Under the pieces are notes generated by a model, which had not been told where the DNA came from, searched no databases, and was given only the letters and a program-made list of their open reading frames with translations. Made by a program: the position numbers and the translations under genes. Shown here piece after piece: positions 31,313-40,785 of a DNA stretch of 64,000 bases (position 1 is the first letter of the stretch; each line of letters begins with the position of its first letter). Source of the DNA: Lysobacterales bacterium 63-13 (GTDB lineage: Bacteria > Pseudomonadota > Gammaproteobacteria > Xanthomonadales > Rhodanobacteraceae); assembly GCA_001899855.1 (NCBI GenBank), contig MKWR01000021.1, positions 1-64,000 of the forward strand. Direction: 5' to 3'.

Positions 31313-32106
31313 CAATTCCCTGAAATCCAGCGCGGTGGGCGCTTGCCGAGGAAGGCTGACAACCCTTCCTGGCCCTCGTCGGAGACGCGCAGACGCGCAA
31401 TCAGCGCGGCGTTTTCCTGATCCAGTTGCTCGGCGCTTTCGCGGGTGATGCCGGCTATGCGCAGGGCCAGTGCCTTGGCTTCAGCCTGGGCATGCGCACC
31501 GCATTTGCTGAGGAAGTGCAGGCTGCGGGAAACCGCGTCAGTCAGTTGCGAGGGCGCAACCAGCTGGTGCAGCAGGTTGATGCGCAAGGCCTCCTCGGCG
31601 TCGAAAACCTCGGCGCTGATGAACAGCTTGCGCGCATGGCGCGGCCCCACGGCAGCCACCACATACGGCGAGATGACGGCCGGCACGAGGCCAAGCTTGG
31701 CTTCGCTGAGCGAAAACTTCGCGCCTTCCACGCCAATTGCCACGTCGCAGCAGGCAATCAGGCCGATGCCGCCGCCATAGGCCGAACCATTGACCTTGGC
31801 AATCGTCGGTTTGGGCAGGAAGTTGAGCGTGCGCATGAGGCGGGCCAGGCGCAGCGAATCCTCGCGATTCGCCGACTCGCTCGCACCCGCCATGGCGCGC
31901 ATCCAGTTGGCATCGGCGCCGGCGGAAAAGGTGCTGCCCTGGCCGGAGAGCACCAGGGCCCAGATCGAGTCATCCTCGCCGGTTTCGGCGATGGCCGATG
32001 TCAGTTCCGCGATCAGGCGGTCGTCGAATGCGTTGTGCACCGACGGGCGGTTCAAGCTGATTTCACGGATGCCGTTGTTGTCGGTGACAAGGAGGGATGC
32101 AGTCAT
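31312..32106 (-). CDS. liuC: Enoyl-CoA hydratase family, likely methylglutaconyl-CoA hydratase
   Basis: This 264-residue crotonase-fold protein has the oxyanion-hole segments FSAGADANWM and AYGGGIGLIACCDVAIG, and the AKFSLSEAKLGLVPAVISPYVV region contains the second catalytic Glu. Next to liuD and liuE the reaction is most likely hydration of 3-methylglutaconyl-CoA to HMG-CoA. The start is ATG 32106 (MTASLLV). It appears to be the first gene of the operon here; liuA and liuB are absent and feoA lies divergently upstream. Confidence 0.88.
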
Positions 32107-32206
32107 GCGCTCGATCCGGGTGAAAGTCGGAATCATAGGGTGTTCAGCGGAAACCTGCAGGGCAGCGGCCCCTTGCGGGAGCATCGCTGCAAAGCCGTGA
32201 TTGGCA

Positions 32207-32231
32207 TATAATGCGAACCATTCTTATTTGC
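32207..32231 (+). promoter_or_regulatory. feo promoter with Fur box
   Basis: GCGAACCATTCTTATTTGC (32213-32231) is, on the opposite strand, a close match to the GCAAATGAGAATGATTCGC type of Fur operator. It lies directly downstream of, and abutting, a TATAAT -10 hexamer (32207-32212), 13 bp upstream of the feoA ATG. Binding of Fe-Fur here would block the start of transcription. Confidence 0.75.
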
Positions 32232-32243
32232 GGCGGTCATTAA

Positions 32244-32483
32244 ATGCGGTTGTCCGAGCTGTCCCAAGGGGCCGATGCCGTGGTTCAGGAAGTCGAAAAT
32301 GTGATGGATGGCGATCCCATCGCGCGACGCTTGCGTGACTACGGTTTCGTGCGTGGCGAACCGGTGCGCCTGGTCGGGCGTGGCCCGATTGGCGCCGATC
32401 CCTTGCTGGTGCAGATCGGCTTTACCCGTTTTGCCTTGCGCCGCGCCGAGGCCGCGCGCGTGATCGTCGAGTCGGTGCCATGA
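32244..32483 (+). CDS. feoA: Ferrous iron transport protein A
   Basis: This is a 79-residue SH3-like cytoplasmic protein that associates with FeoB. MRLSELSQGADAVVQEVE and the central GDPIARRLRDYGFVRGEPVRLVGRGPIGADPLLVQIGFTRFALRRAEAARVIV match the FeoA fold. It overlaps feoB by four bases. The Fur box upstream indicates iron repression. Confidence 0.93.
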   Translation: MRLSELSQGADAVVQEVENVMDGDPIARRLRDYGFVRGEPVRLVGRGPIGADPLLVQIGFTRFALRRAEAARVIVESVP

Positions 32484-34312
32484 TCGAATCGGTCGTCAGC
32501 CTGCGCCTGGCCCTGGTCGGCAATCCAAACTGCGGCAAGACCGCCTTGTTCAACCAGCTTACCGGCGGGCGGCAAAAAGTAGCCAATTACGCAGGGGTCA
32601 CGGTCGAGCGCAAGGAAGGTCGATTCAGCGGGCCATCCGGGCGCACGTTCCAGTTGATCGACTTGCCGGGCGCGTACAGCCTGGAGGCGGCCAGCCCGGA
32701 TGAGGTCATCACGCGCGATGTCTGCCTCGGTCACTTCCCGGGCGAGACTGCACCGGATGCGATTGTCTGTGTCGCCGATGCCACCAACCTGCGCCTGCAC
32801 CTTCGTTTCGTGCTCGAGGTGCGCCGGCTCGGGCGGCCGATGGTGCTGGCCTTGAACATGATGGACGCGGCACGCAAGCGCGGCATCGACATCGACGTGG
32901 CGAAACTCGAGGCGGCACTCGGTATCCCGGTGGTCGAGACCGTTGCCGTGCGGCGCGGTGGCGCGGCGGCACTGGCTGCACGCCTGGATGGTGAATTGCC
33001 GCCGGCAGTCCTGGTTGATGCCAGCAGCGACCTGCATGCCGAGGTGCGCGCGATGCTTGCCGACGCGGTGAGCATGCCGCGGCGAACGGCCGAAATCGAC
33101 GACGCCCTGGATCGCTTCGTCCTGCATCCGCTGCTCGGTCTCGGCGTGCTCGCGGTGATCATGTTCCTGATCTTCCAGGCTGTTTTCTCCTGGGCCGAGC
33201 CATTGATGGAAGGCATTGAAGCCGCCGTCGGCATGATCGGTACCTGGGTCGGCAGCGGCCTGGCCTCGATGCCGATGCTGCAAAGCCTGGTCGTCGATGG
33301 CATTTTCGCCGGGGTCGGTGGCGTGCTGGTGTTCCTGCCGCAGATCCTCATCCTCTTTCTCTTCATCCTTGCGCTGGAGGAATCCGGCTACCTGCCGCGT
33401 GCAGCCTTCCTGCTTGACCGGCTCATGCTCAAGGCCGGCCTGACCGGCCGTTCGTTCATTCCGCTGCTGTCGAGCTTTGCCTGCGCGATTCCGGGCATCA
33501 TGGCCACGCGCAGCATCCAGGACCCGCGTGATCGCCTGACCACGATCCTGATTGCGCCCTTGATGACCTGTTCGGCGCGGCTGCCCGTCTATGCCCTGCT
33601 GATTGCCGCCTTCATCCCCAACCAGAAGGTCGCCGGCATGTTCAATCTGCAGGGCATCGTCCTGTTCACCCTGTATGTCGCCGGCATCGTCAGTGCACTC
33701 GCCGTGGCCTGGGTGATCAAGCTGATTCGGCGCGACAAGAGCGAGCATGCCTTGCTCATGGAACTGCCCTCGTATCGCATCCCGCATCCGCGCGACATCG
33801 CCATCGGCCTCTGGGAGCGCGCCAACATCTTCCTCAAGCGCGTCGGCGGCATCATCCTCTCGCTGACCATCATCCTGTGGTTCCTCTCGACATTCCCGGG
33901 CGCGCCGGAAGGTGCCACCGAGCCGGCCATCAACTACAGCTTTGCCGGCATGCTCGGGCGCTGGTTGCATGTCCTCTTCGAGCCGATCGGATTCAACTGG
34001 CAGATCTCGATCGCGCTGGTGCCTGGGCTCGCCGCACGCGAAGTGGCGGTCTCGTCACTCGCCACGGTGTATGCGCTGTCCGGTCACGAGGAAGGACTGC
34101 AGGCCATCGTCGCCGCGCAGTGGTCCATGGCGACCGCGTTCTCCCTGCTCGCCTGGTACGTGTTTGCGCCGATGTGCCTGTCGACCCTGGCCACGGTGCG
34201 CCGTGAAACCAACTCTTGGCGCCAGGTCTGGATCATGGCCGGTTACCTGTTTGCACTCGCGTACATCGCCTCGTTCCTGACCTATCAGATCACCCGGGCA
34301 TTCAGCGCATGA
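32480..34312 (+). CDS. feoB: Ferrous iron transporter B
   Basis: This 610-residue inner-membrane Fe(II) uptake protein has an N-terminal G domain with G1 GNPNCGKTALFN, G2 region GVTVERKEG, G3 DLPGAYSL and G4 NMMD. The membrane part has the core motifs SSFACAIPGIMATR and TCSARLPVYALL. It is shorter than the 773-residue E. coli protein, mainly in linker regions, as in other Xanthomonadales. ATG 32480 overlaps the feoA stop (ATGA). Confidence 0.95.
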   Translation: MIESVVSLRLALVGNPNCGKTALFNQLTGGRQKVANYAGVTVERKEGRFSGPSGRTFQLIDLPGAYSLEAASPDEVITRDVCLGHFPGETAPDAIVCVADATNLRLHLRFVLEVRRLGRPMVLALNMMDAARKRGIDIDVAKLEAALGIPVVETVAVRRGGAAALAARLDGELPPAVLVDASSDLHAEVRAMLADAVSMPRRTAEIDDALDRFVLHPLLGLGVLAVIMFLIFQAVFSWAEPLMEGIEAAVGMIGTWVGSGLASMPMLQSLVVDGIFAGVGGVLVFLPQILILFLFILALEESGYLPRAAFLLDRLMLKAGLTGRSFIPLLSSFACAIPGIMATRSIQDPRDRLTTILIAPLMTCSARLPVYALLIAAFIPNQKVAGMFNLQGIVLFTLYVAGIVSALAVAWVIKLIRRDKSEHALLMELPSYRIPHPRDIAIGLWERANIFLKRVGGIILSLTIILWFLSTFPGAPEGATEPAINYSFAGMLGRWLHVLFEPIGFNWQISIALVPGLAAREVAVSSLATVYALSGHEEGLQAIVAAQWSMATAFSLLAWYVFAPMCLSTLATVRRETNSWRQVWIMAGYLFALAYIASFLTYQITRAFSA

Positions 34313-34623
34313 GCACGCAATGGCTGCAGACCTTGCTGGTCGCCGTGATCGTCTCGACCAGTGCGGTGCTGGCCATGCGCCATGTCGCACCGGGGCCGTT
34401 CCGCCTGTGCCAGTCAAGTATTGCGAGGCTGCTGGGGCAATCACGACGCAGTGCCGTGCTGCGCGCGTTCGGGCGCTGGCTGCAGCCGCTGGAGGCCAGG
34501 CAGGGCGGATGCGGCAGCGGCCTCGGTTGCTCCAGTTGTGGCGGCTGCGGCACATCGAGCGCGACAAAGGCGGTCGAATCCATCCCTTTGAAGGTTCCTT
34601 CACCTCCGCTGCAGCGCCACTGA
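34309..34623 (+). CDS. Small Cys-rich membrane-anchored protein of the feo operon
   Basis: This 104-residue protein has one N-terminal membrane segment (LLVAVIVSTSAVLAM). After an Arg-rich linker there is a dense Cys/Gly cluster (GCGSGLGCSSCGGCG, about residues 67-81). It overlaps the feoB stop by four bases (ATGA) and takes the place of feoC. It resembles the DUF6587 proteins seen beside feoB in Xanthomonadales. Its Cys cluster could bind iron or another metal at the membrane; this is inferred. Confidence 0.75.
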   Translation: MSTQWLQTLLVAVIVSTSAVLAMRHVAPGPFRLCQSSIARLLGQSRRSAVLRAFGRWLQPLEARQGGCGSGLGCSSCGGCGTSSATKAVESIPLKVPSPPLQRH

Positions 34624-34685
34624 GCGCAACCTGGATCTGCAACCCGGGATACTGGAAAGCCGCGCGATGCGCGTAGACTGCGCCC

Positions 34686-35468
34686 ATGAAAACACATGAC
34701 CTGCATCGCGGCAGCGCACCCTTGCTGATCAGCCTGCCGCACGATGGCGAGGCGATTCCACCTGCCATTGCCGCGCGCCTGACGCCCTCGGCACGACAGG
34801 TGCCCGATACCGACTGGCACGTCTCGCGCCTGTACGCGTTCGCGCGCGATCTCGGCGCATCGATGCTGGTGCCGAAATACTCGCGCTATGTGGTCGACCT
34901 CAATCGCCCGCCGGATGATGCCTCCTTGTATCCGGGCCAGAACACCACCGGCCTTTGTCCGCTGGTGCAGTTTTCCGGTGAGCCGGTCTATCTGGATGGG
35001 CAGGCGCCAGACGACGACGAGATTGACGAACGCGTAAGGCACTATTGGCAGCCCTATCACGCCACGCTCGCTGCCGAAATCGAGCGCATCCATGCCGAAC
35101 ACGGACGCTGCGTGCTCTGGGAAGGCCATTCGATCCGCAGCTTCGTGCCCTTCCTGTTCGACGCGCGACTGCCTGATTTCAATCTCGGCACCGTCGGCGG
35201 CGCCAGTTGTCGCCCCAGCCTGCGTGCGCAACTGGTTGGCGTGCTGGAGGCCCAGGCCGATTATTCCTTTGTCGTCGATGGCCGCTTCATGGGCGGCTAC
35301 ATCACCCGCCACTACGGCAGGCCGGAGCAGGGCGTCGATGCCATCCAGCTTGAGCTCGCCCAGGCCAACTACATGGACGAGGCCAGTTACGCGTACGACA
35401 ACGAACGCGCCGCATCCACCCAGTCCTTGATCCAGCGCCTGCTCGAAGCGGTCCTGGATGCCGAATAG
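34686..35468 (+). CDS. hutG: N-formylglutamate amidohydrolase
   Basis: This 260-residue zinc amidohydrolase removes formate from N-formylglutamate, the last step of one histidine degradation route. LLISLPHDGEAIP at the N-terminus, DTDWHVSRLY, VDLNRPPDD and LWEGHSIRS contain the conserved acidic and His residues of the family. The C-terminal HYGRPEQGVDAIQLELAQANYM is typical. No other hut gene is adjacent, so its pathway link is inferred from family. Confidence 0.9.
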   Translation: MKTHDLHRGSAPLLISLPHDGEAIPPAIAARLTPSARQVPDTDWHVSRLYAFARDLGASMLVPKYSRYVVDLNRPPDDASLYPGQNTTGLCPLVQFSGEPVYLDGQAPDDDEIDERVRHYWQPYHATLAAEIERIHAEHGRCVLWEGHSIRSFVPFLFDARLPDFNLGTVGGASCRPSLRAQLVGVLEAQADYSFVVDGRFMGGYITRHYGRPEQGVDAIQLELAQANYMDEASYAYDNERAASTQSLIQRLLEAVLDAE

Positions 35469-35513
35469 GCAGGCGACTGGCCTGGAAGCGGGCTCCTGTC
35501 TTTTCCGGCTTGA

Positions 35514-36755
35514 TCACTGTCCTTTGGCTTGATTGAAATCCTGCTTGCGTGGCAGGAACCATGCGAGCAGGCCGATCGCCGGCAACCAGGCGCAGATCCG
35601 GTAGACCGCTTCGATGCCGATATGGTCGGCAAGCTGGCCGAGCACGGCCGCACCAATGCCGCCCATGCCGAAGGCGAAACCGAAAAACAGTCCCGAGATC
35701 ATGCCGGTGCGACCGGGCACGAGTTCCTGGGCAAACACCAGGATTGCCGCGAACGCCGAAGCCAGCACCAGGCCGATGATGACGGTCAGCACGGTAGTCC
35801 ATGCCAGGTTGGCATGCGGCAACAACAGGGTGAACGGCAGCACGCCGAGGATGGAGGCCCAGATCACGTAGCGTCGACCAATGCGGTCGCCAACCGGTCC
35901 GCCAATGAGCGTGCCGGCGGCAACGGCGGCGAGGAATATGAACAGGTGCACCTGGGCGGATTGCGCGCTGAGGCTGAACTTGTGCATGAGGTAGAACGTG
36001 TAATAGCTCGACAGACTGGCCAGGTAGAAGTATTTGGAGAAGATCAGCATGCCGAGCACGCCAATGGCGATCGTCACCTGGCGCCGCGTGTAGGCCGCTC
36101 TGCCGGCAGCGCGCATGGCCGGGCGACGCAGGTTCGGGATCTGCAACTGATACCAGCGGCCAATGCGGCCGAGCACGATGATCGCGATCATCGCCGCCAG
36201 GGCAAACCAGGCAATGCTGGCCTGGCCGCGCGGCATGATGATGAATGCCGCAAGCAGGGGGCCGCTCGCCGAGCCGATATTGCCGCCTACCTGGAAGATC
36301 GATTGCGCCAGCCCGTGTCGGCCTCCCGAAGCAAGGCGGGCGATGCGCGAGGATTCCGGATGGAACACCGCCGAGCCGGTGCCGATCAACGCCGCCGCCA
36401 TCAGCAGGACGGGAAAACTCGGTGCGCGTGACAGCAGGAGCAGGCCGATCAAGGTCGAACCCATGCCGACTGCCAGCGACCAGGGTTTCGGGTGGCGATC
36501 GGTGAACATGCCGACCATCGGCTGCAGCAACGAGGCGGTGATCTGGAAGGTCAGGGTGATCAGGCCGATCTGGCCGAAATCCAGGGCAAACTCGGATTTC
36601 AGCAAGGGATAGATCGCCGGCAGCAGCGACTGGATCATGTCGTTGAGCAGATGACAGAAGCTCAACATGACCAGGATCGGGAAGGTGGTGGCGACCGCTG
36701 CGCCAGGCGGAGCTTGCGACTGCGTGGCGACAATGACTTCAGTGGGTGTCGACAT
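35514..36755 (-). CDS. MFS transporter, fosmidomycin-resistance (Fsr) type
   Basis: This 413-residue inner-membrane protein has about 12 hydrophobic segments. The N-terminal SFCHLLNDMIQSLLPAIYPLLK is the characteristic Fsr start, GMFTDRHPKP is the MFS A-like loop, and AALIGTGSAVFHPESSRIARLASGGRHGLAQSIFQVGGNIG is highly conserved in the family. It is expected to export small phosphonate-like or other compounds; fosmidomycin resistance is known for E. coli Fsr only. The start is ATG 36755. The upstream 268 bp show no further feature. Confidence 0.88.
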   Translation of the reverse strand: MSTPTEVIVATQSQAPPGAAVATTFPILVMLSFCHLLNDMIQSLLPAIYPLLKSEFALDFGQIGLITLTFQITASLLQPMVGMFTDRHPKPWSLAVGMGSTLIGLLLLSRAPSFPVLLMAAALIGTGSAVFHPESSRIARLASGGRHGLAQSIFQVGGNIGSASGPLLAAFIIMPRGQASIAWFALAAMIAIIVLGRIGRWYQLQIPNLRRPAMRAAGRAAYTRRQVTIAIGVLGMLIFSKYFYLASLSSYYTFYLMHKFSLSAQSAQVHLFIFLAAVAAGTLIGGPVGDRIGRRYVIWASILGVLPFTLLLPHANLAWTTVLTVIIGLVLASAFAAILVFAQELVPGRTGMISGLFFGFAFGMGGIGAAVLGQLADHIGIEAVYRICAWLPAIGLLAWFLPRKQDFNQAKGQ

Positions 36756-37023
36756 GACTTCGGGCGATCCTTGGCGGCGTGCCGGTTCGGTGAAGGCGGC
36801 TGCGGTGCTGGCGGGGAATCCACGGCCAGGGTGCACATTATCGGTGGCGACGCGCCCCGTTGCATGGGCCATCATGCATGCCGCAGATCAGGCCGGCCGG
36901 CTGGCCATTCCGGCACGAGGCGGGCCAATCACCGCCTTGCCGCCCGCATAGAGCAGATGCTCGACCTGCGGCTGCTACAAGGGTGCGCTGGATGGTTCCC
37001 TATCCGCCAGGAGTCGCTGCGTC

Positions 37024-38268
37024 ATGCTCAGGTTCTCTCCGATTCGAGCTGCCGATCTGCGTGCCTACAGCCGCCTTGCCATAGAGGCGACAATCGCGGT
37101 CACTGATCTGCTCGAGAACATGCACCACAACATCTCGCGCCTGCCGGGCGTGTTCGGCGAGGCCACCGATGAGCCTGCGCGCGGCATCACCGGCCTCGTT
37201 TACCGCAGCATTCGCGGGGTCACGCGCAAGGTCGGCCATGGCGTCGACAGCATTCTCAGCGTGGTTGCGCCGCAGAGCCTGCCTGACGACGTGTCGACGC
37301 AACGCGAAGTGCTGGTGGCCGTGCTCAATGGCGTGGTCGGTGACTACCTCCTCGCCACCGACAATCCCCTGCAGATCCACATGCAGTTTCGCCGTGAAGG
37401 AAAAACGCTGGAACTGACCCCGGCGGCGCTCGCCGGATCGATTCCGGGAGTGAGCGGAAAGATAGTCGTGCTGGCGCATGGCCTGTGCATGTCCGACCTG
37501 CAGTGGCAGCGGCGCGGCCACAATCACGGCGAGGCTCTGGCGGCCGAGGCGGGTTTCACGCCGGTCTATCTGCATTACAACAGCGGCCTGCATATTTCGA
37601 CGAATGGCCACGAGTTCTCGGAGAAGCTGGAACAACTGATCCAGGCCTGGCCGGTGCCGGTCGAGCAGTTGGTGATCATCGGCTACAGCATGGGTGGATT
37701 GCTCGCACGCAGCGCCTGCGAAGACGCGCGCCGCACCGGCAAATCCTGGATTCGCCATTTGCGCGACCTGGTGTTCATCGGCACGCCGCACGATGGCTCG
37801 CCGCTGGAACGCACCGGCAACCGCCTTGACGCGTTGCTTGGTGCCAGTCCCTACACGGTGGCTTTGTCACGCCTCGGCAAGGTGCGCAGCGCCGGCATCA
37901 CCGACCTGCGCCATGCCAACCTGGATGATGCCGACTGGCACGATCACGATCGCTTCAAGTCCCGGCGCGTCCGCCGCGAGGCAGTGCCGCTTCCCGAAGG
38001 CGTGCGCTGCTACGCCATTGCCGGTTCGGTGGCACGGCGACCAAACGGCTTGAGCGAACGCCTGGCCGGCGATGGCCTGGTGCCGTTGTTCAGTGCACTT
38101 GGCTCGCATCGCAGCCCGAAGCGCAACCTGGGATTGCCCGAGTCGCGGCGCTGGATCGCCTACAAGACCAATCATCTGGATCTGCTGGCCAGTGCGGATG
38201 CCTATGCGCGCATCAGCGCGTGGCTGTCCCCGGCGCCGCAGGCAGCACGGATTGCTGCGGAAGATTGA
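37024..38268 (+). CDS. Alpha/beta-hydrolase, PGAP1/lipase-like
   Basis: This is a 414-residue hydrolase. The N-terminal 140 residues are helical and uncharacterised; the alpha/beta core starts at VVLAHGLCMSDLQWQRRG. The nucleophile elbow is GYSMGG, followed by VFIGTPHDGSPLERTGN, a DGLVPL segment with the acid residue, and KTNHLDLL with the catalytic His. It is a serine esterase or lipase of unknown substrate. It shows no signal peptide, so it is probably cytoplasmic or membrane-associated. The 247 bp after it hold no gene I can see. Confidence 0.85.
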   Translation: MLRFSPIRAADLRAYSRLAIEATIAVTDLLENMHHNISRLPGVFGEATDEPARGITGLVYRSIRGVTRKVGHGVDSILSVVAPQSLPDDVSTQREVLVAVLNGVVGDYLLATDNPLQIHMQFRREGKTLELTPAALAGSIPGVSGKIVVLAHGLCMSDLQWQRRGHNHGEALAAEAGFTPVYLHYNSGLHISTNGHEFSEKLEQLIQAWPVPVEQLVIIGYSMGGLLARSACEDARRTGKSWIRHLRDLVFIGTPHDGSPLERTGNRLDALLGASPYTVALSRLGKVRSAGITDLRHANLDDADWHDHDRFKSRRVRREAVPLPEGVRCYAIAGSVARRPNGLSERLAGDGLVPLFSALGSHRSPKRNLGLPESRRWIAYKTNHLDLLASADAYARISAWLSPAPQAARIAAED

Positions 38269-38515
38269 GTTGTCGGGCCGCCTCACTCAGGGGTTCACGT
38301 TGAGCAGCGCGCCGACAAGACATGCAGTTTCATTGCTTTTCCTTCCGCGCGACTGGATCAGGCACCTGGTGATTCCAGTCCTGGCACCATGCGCTTGAAG
38401 GCGGTGCCGCTGTCCGAGGTCGCCATGCCAGCGGCATCGGATTCCCGGCAATGATGCGGCCTGCGCAAGCTTGTTGCAGCGCACCCTCGACCGGCATGGC
38501 GGAGCAACGCCAGGA

Positions 38516-39037
38516 TCATCGTCGCGGTTTGCGCGGCCCGGGCGCGGAATGCCTCCCCTGGCGCGCATCGATCTCGTCGATCCAGCCGGCCCGCGCCTCG
38601 GGGAAAGCGTCGGCATAGGGAACATAGGGCTTGATGTCGAGAATCGGCGTGGCATCGAGCAGGTCGATGCCGCGGACCTGCAATGCGCCCGGCTCGATCG
38701 CGATCAGTTCCACGGCGGAAAGACCGAGCGCATTCGGTCGATGCGGTGAGCGTGTTGCCAGCACACTGCGCTTGCCGCCACCGCGGGGCGGGCGCACCTC
38801 GGCTTTCCAGCCCTGGCTGCGGTGGAAGGCAAAGATCAGCCAGATGCGTTCGAAGCCTTGCAGGTCGCGATACGCCTCGGCGGGAAACCCTTCGATGAAC
38901 TCGATCCGCGCCAGCGATGAGGTGCCTGTCTCGGTGCCTTCGGTCACGGTCGGTTGATGCGGCGCATCGATGCGCCGCGCATACGGCGAGCGCACGAAGG
39001 CGATGGCTTCAAGGCGGAGGGCAGGGGAGTTTGGCAT
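38516..39037 (-). CDS. trmO: tRNA (N6-threonylcarbamoyladenosine(37)-N6)-methyltransferase, TrmO/TsaA family
   Basis: This is a 173-residue beta-barrel SAM-dependent methyltransferase that adds the methyl group of m6t6A37 in tRNA-Thr. Signatures are AIAFVRSPYARR at the N-terminus, FERIWLIFAFH, RSPHRPNALGLSAVEL and LLDATPILDIKPYVPYADAF. It is shorter than the 235-residue E. coli protein, lacking the C-terminal extension. The start is ATG 39037. The C-terminal tail is basic (GRHSAPGPRKPRR). Confidence 0.9.
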   Translation of the reverse strand: MPNSPALRLEAIAFVRSPYARRIDAPHQPTVTEGTETGTSSLARIEFIEGFPAEAYRDLQGFERIWLIFAFHRSQGWKAEVRPPRGGGKRSVLATRSPHRPNALGLSAVELIAIEPGALQVRGIDLLDATPILDIKPYVPYADAFPEARAGWIDEIDARQGRHSAPGPRKPRR

Positions 39038-39176
39038 GGCTGCGTCAAATGGTTGCACAGTCGCCGGAACGGGGAAACGTGAGGGCAGCGCCAATCGATC
39101 AGCGTTGCCCTGGTTGGTTCGCATTTCGTCCAATCCGTCCTACCATCACGGTTTGACCCACAGGCATGCCCCCGCA

Positions 39177-39569
39177 ATGAGCCAGATAGCCGTTCCCGTT
39201 TCCTATGGCGAACTGATCGACAAGATCACCATTCTCGAAATCAAGTCCGCGCGCATCGGCAATGCGGACAAGCTCGCCAATGTGCGAACCGAGCTTGCGC
39301 TGTTGAATGCGACCTGGTCCGCCGATCCGCTGTCGGCGACGGATATTGCCAGCGAACGCGCCAGGCTGAAGGCGGTCAACGAGGCGCTGTGGGAGATCGA
39401 GGACCGCATCCGCATCAAGGAGAAGGCCCGGGCCTTCGACACGGAATTCGTCGAACTGGCGCGTTCGGTGTATTTCCGCAATGACGACCGCGCTGCCTGC
39501 AAGCGCGAGATCAACGAGAAGCTCGGCTCGACCCTGGTCGAGGAAAAATCCTACGAGAACTACCGTTGA
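39177..39569 (+). CDS. DUF6165 family protein
   Basis: This 130-residue, mainly helical protein of unknown function starts MSQIAVPVSYGELIDKITILEIKSARI and contains LWEIEDRIRIKEKARAFDTEFVELARSVYFRNDDRAACKREIN, the conserved pattern of DUF6165. Members often lie near lipopolysaccharide or glycan genes. It precedes the L,D-transpeptidase-like gene by 1 bp, so the two may be co-transcribed. Confidence 0.8.
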   Translation: MSQIAVPVSYGELIDKITILEIKSARIGNADKLANVRTELALLNATWSADPLSATDIASERARLKAVNEALWEIEDRIRIKEKARAFDTEFVELARSVYFRNDDRAACKREINEKLGSTLVEEKSYENYR

Positions 39570-39570
39570 A

Positions 39571-40335
39571 ATGACGGCTCGCCGCAGCGCCGGCTTGATC
39601 GTCGCAGGCTTGGCGATCGTCCTCGCCGCTGGCATTCCGACGTTGTGGGCGGCAATGGGGACATCGCTGATGGAACGTATTTCCGGCGCACAGGCGGACC
39701 GGGCGCAAATGGCCGAGGCGCGAGTGAAGCCGGCGCTGGAGCGTGACCTGCGCCAACTTGGCTTGCGTTACGGCGCGCCGGTGTTCATGCGCATCTTCAA
39801 GCGTGAAAAGGAACTGGAACTGTGGATCGAGGGCGATGCGCAGCGCTTCGTCCACTTCCGCACCTATCCGGTGTGCACGTATTCCGGTGGACTGGGCCCG
39901 AAACAGCGCGAAGGTGACAACCAGGCGCCGGAAGGCTTTTATCGCGTCGCCGCCGGGCAGCTCAATGCACAGAGTGCCTATCACCTGGCCTTCAACCTCG
40001 GCTATCCGAATGCCTACGATCGCGCGCACGCGCGCACCGGCAGCTTCCTGATGGTGCATGGCTCGTGCGTTTCCATTGGCTGTTACGCCATGGGTGATGA
40101 GGGCATCGAGGAGATCTACACGCTCGCCGCAGCCGCTCTTGCCGGTGGCCAGCGCGCGTTCGACGTGCATGCGTTTCCGTTTCGCCTGGATTCGACCAGT
40201 CTCGCGGGCGCAGGCAACTCGCCGTGGTTTGCGTTCTGGAACGAATTGAAGGCTGGATATGATAGCTTCGAGGAATCCCGCCGCCCGCCACGCATCGACG
40301 TGCGCGATCGCCACTACACGATCAGGGAGCCATGA
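39571..40335 (+). CDS. YafK-like L,D-transpeptidase family protein
   Basis: This 254-residue periplasmic YkuD-fold protein has one N-terminal membrane segment (AGLIVAGLAIVLAAGIPTLWAAM). The catalytic motif is VHGSCVSIGCYAM, with the nucleophile Cys in SIGC. The wider pattern (EGFYRVAAGQLN, YHLAFNLGYPNAYDRAHARTGSFLM) matches the YafK/DpaA branch. E. coli DpaA cuts the covalent link between Braun lipoprotein and peptidoglycan rather than forming it, so that activity is plausible here. The start ATG 39571 follows DUF6165 directly; it overlaps the next gene by four bases. Confidence 0.85.
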   Translation: MTARRSAGLIVAGLAIVLAAGIPTLWAAMGTSLMERISGAQADRAQMAEARVKPALERDLRQLGLRYGAPVFMRIFKREKELELWIEGDAQRFVHFRTYPVCTYSGGLGPKQREGDNQAPEGFYRVAAGQLNAQSAYHLAFNLGYPNAYDRAHARTGSFLMVHGSCVSIGCYAMGDEGIEEIYTLAAAALAGGQRAFDVHAFPFRLDSTSLAGAGNSPWFAFWNELKAGYDSFEESRRPPRIDVRDRHYTIREP

Positions 40336-40712
40336 TGTCCGAAGTGATGGGAATGACGGTCGAGCAACTCGACGATCTGTGCCGGAACTGGCCCGGCGCG
40401 ACGCGGGCGATGAAGTGGGATGTCGACCTGGTCTGGAGCGTTTCGGGAAAGATGTTCGTGGTCATGTGTGCACTCGGCCCGGATCGTGGCCGCATCAGCT
40501 TCAAGGTTGGCGCGGACCGCTTTCTCGAGATGACCGACCAGCCAGGCATCACCACGGCGCCATACATGGCCCGAGCCTATTGGGTCAGCATCAACGAGCC
40601 GGACGGCTTCAGCGAGGCCGAGCTGGCCAATCATGTCCGCCAGTCCTACGAGCTGGTGCGGGCCGGCTTGCCGAAGAAGGTGCAGCGCGCGCTCGGCGTG
40701 ACCCTGGTCTGA
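40332..40712 (+). CDS. MmcQ/YjbR family DNA-binding-like protein
   Basis: This is a 126-residue CyaY-like-fold protein. LDDLCRNWPGATRAMKWDVDLVWSVSGKMFVVM, followed by ISFKVGADRFLEMTDQPGITTAPYMARAYWVSIN and a C-terminal LPKKVQRALG, match the family. DNA binding is annotated for some members but the role is unclear. Its start overlaps the upstream stop (ATGA). Confidence 0.87.
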   Translation: MMSEVMGMTVEQLDDLCRNWPGATRAMKWDVDLVWSVSGKMFVVMCALGPDRGRISFKVGADRFLEMTDQPGITTAPYMARAYWVSINEPDGFSEAELANHVRQSYELVRAGLPKKVQRALGVTLV

Positions 40713-40785
40713 TTCGCGCCTTGATTTTCTCTTGCCGAGCGCATTGCTAGACTGCGCGGCCAGAACAACAAAAGCCGGTGCATCC

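Noticed and set aside
36756-37023. Extra gene between the MFS and hydrolase genes
   Set aside because: There are only short frames lacking conservation or ribosome sites; it is treated as an intergenic promoter region.
38269-38515. Gene or RNA in the hydrolase-trmO gap
   Set aside because: No open frame or strong hairpin with support was seen.
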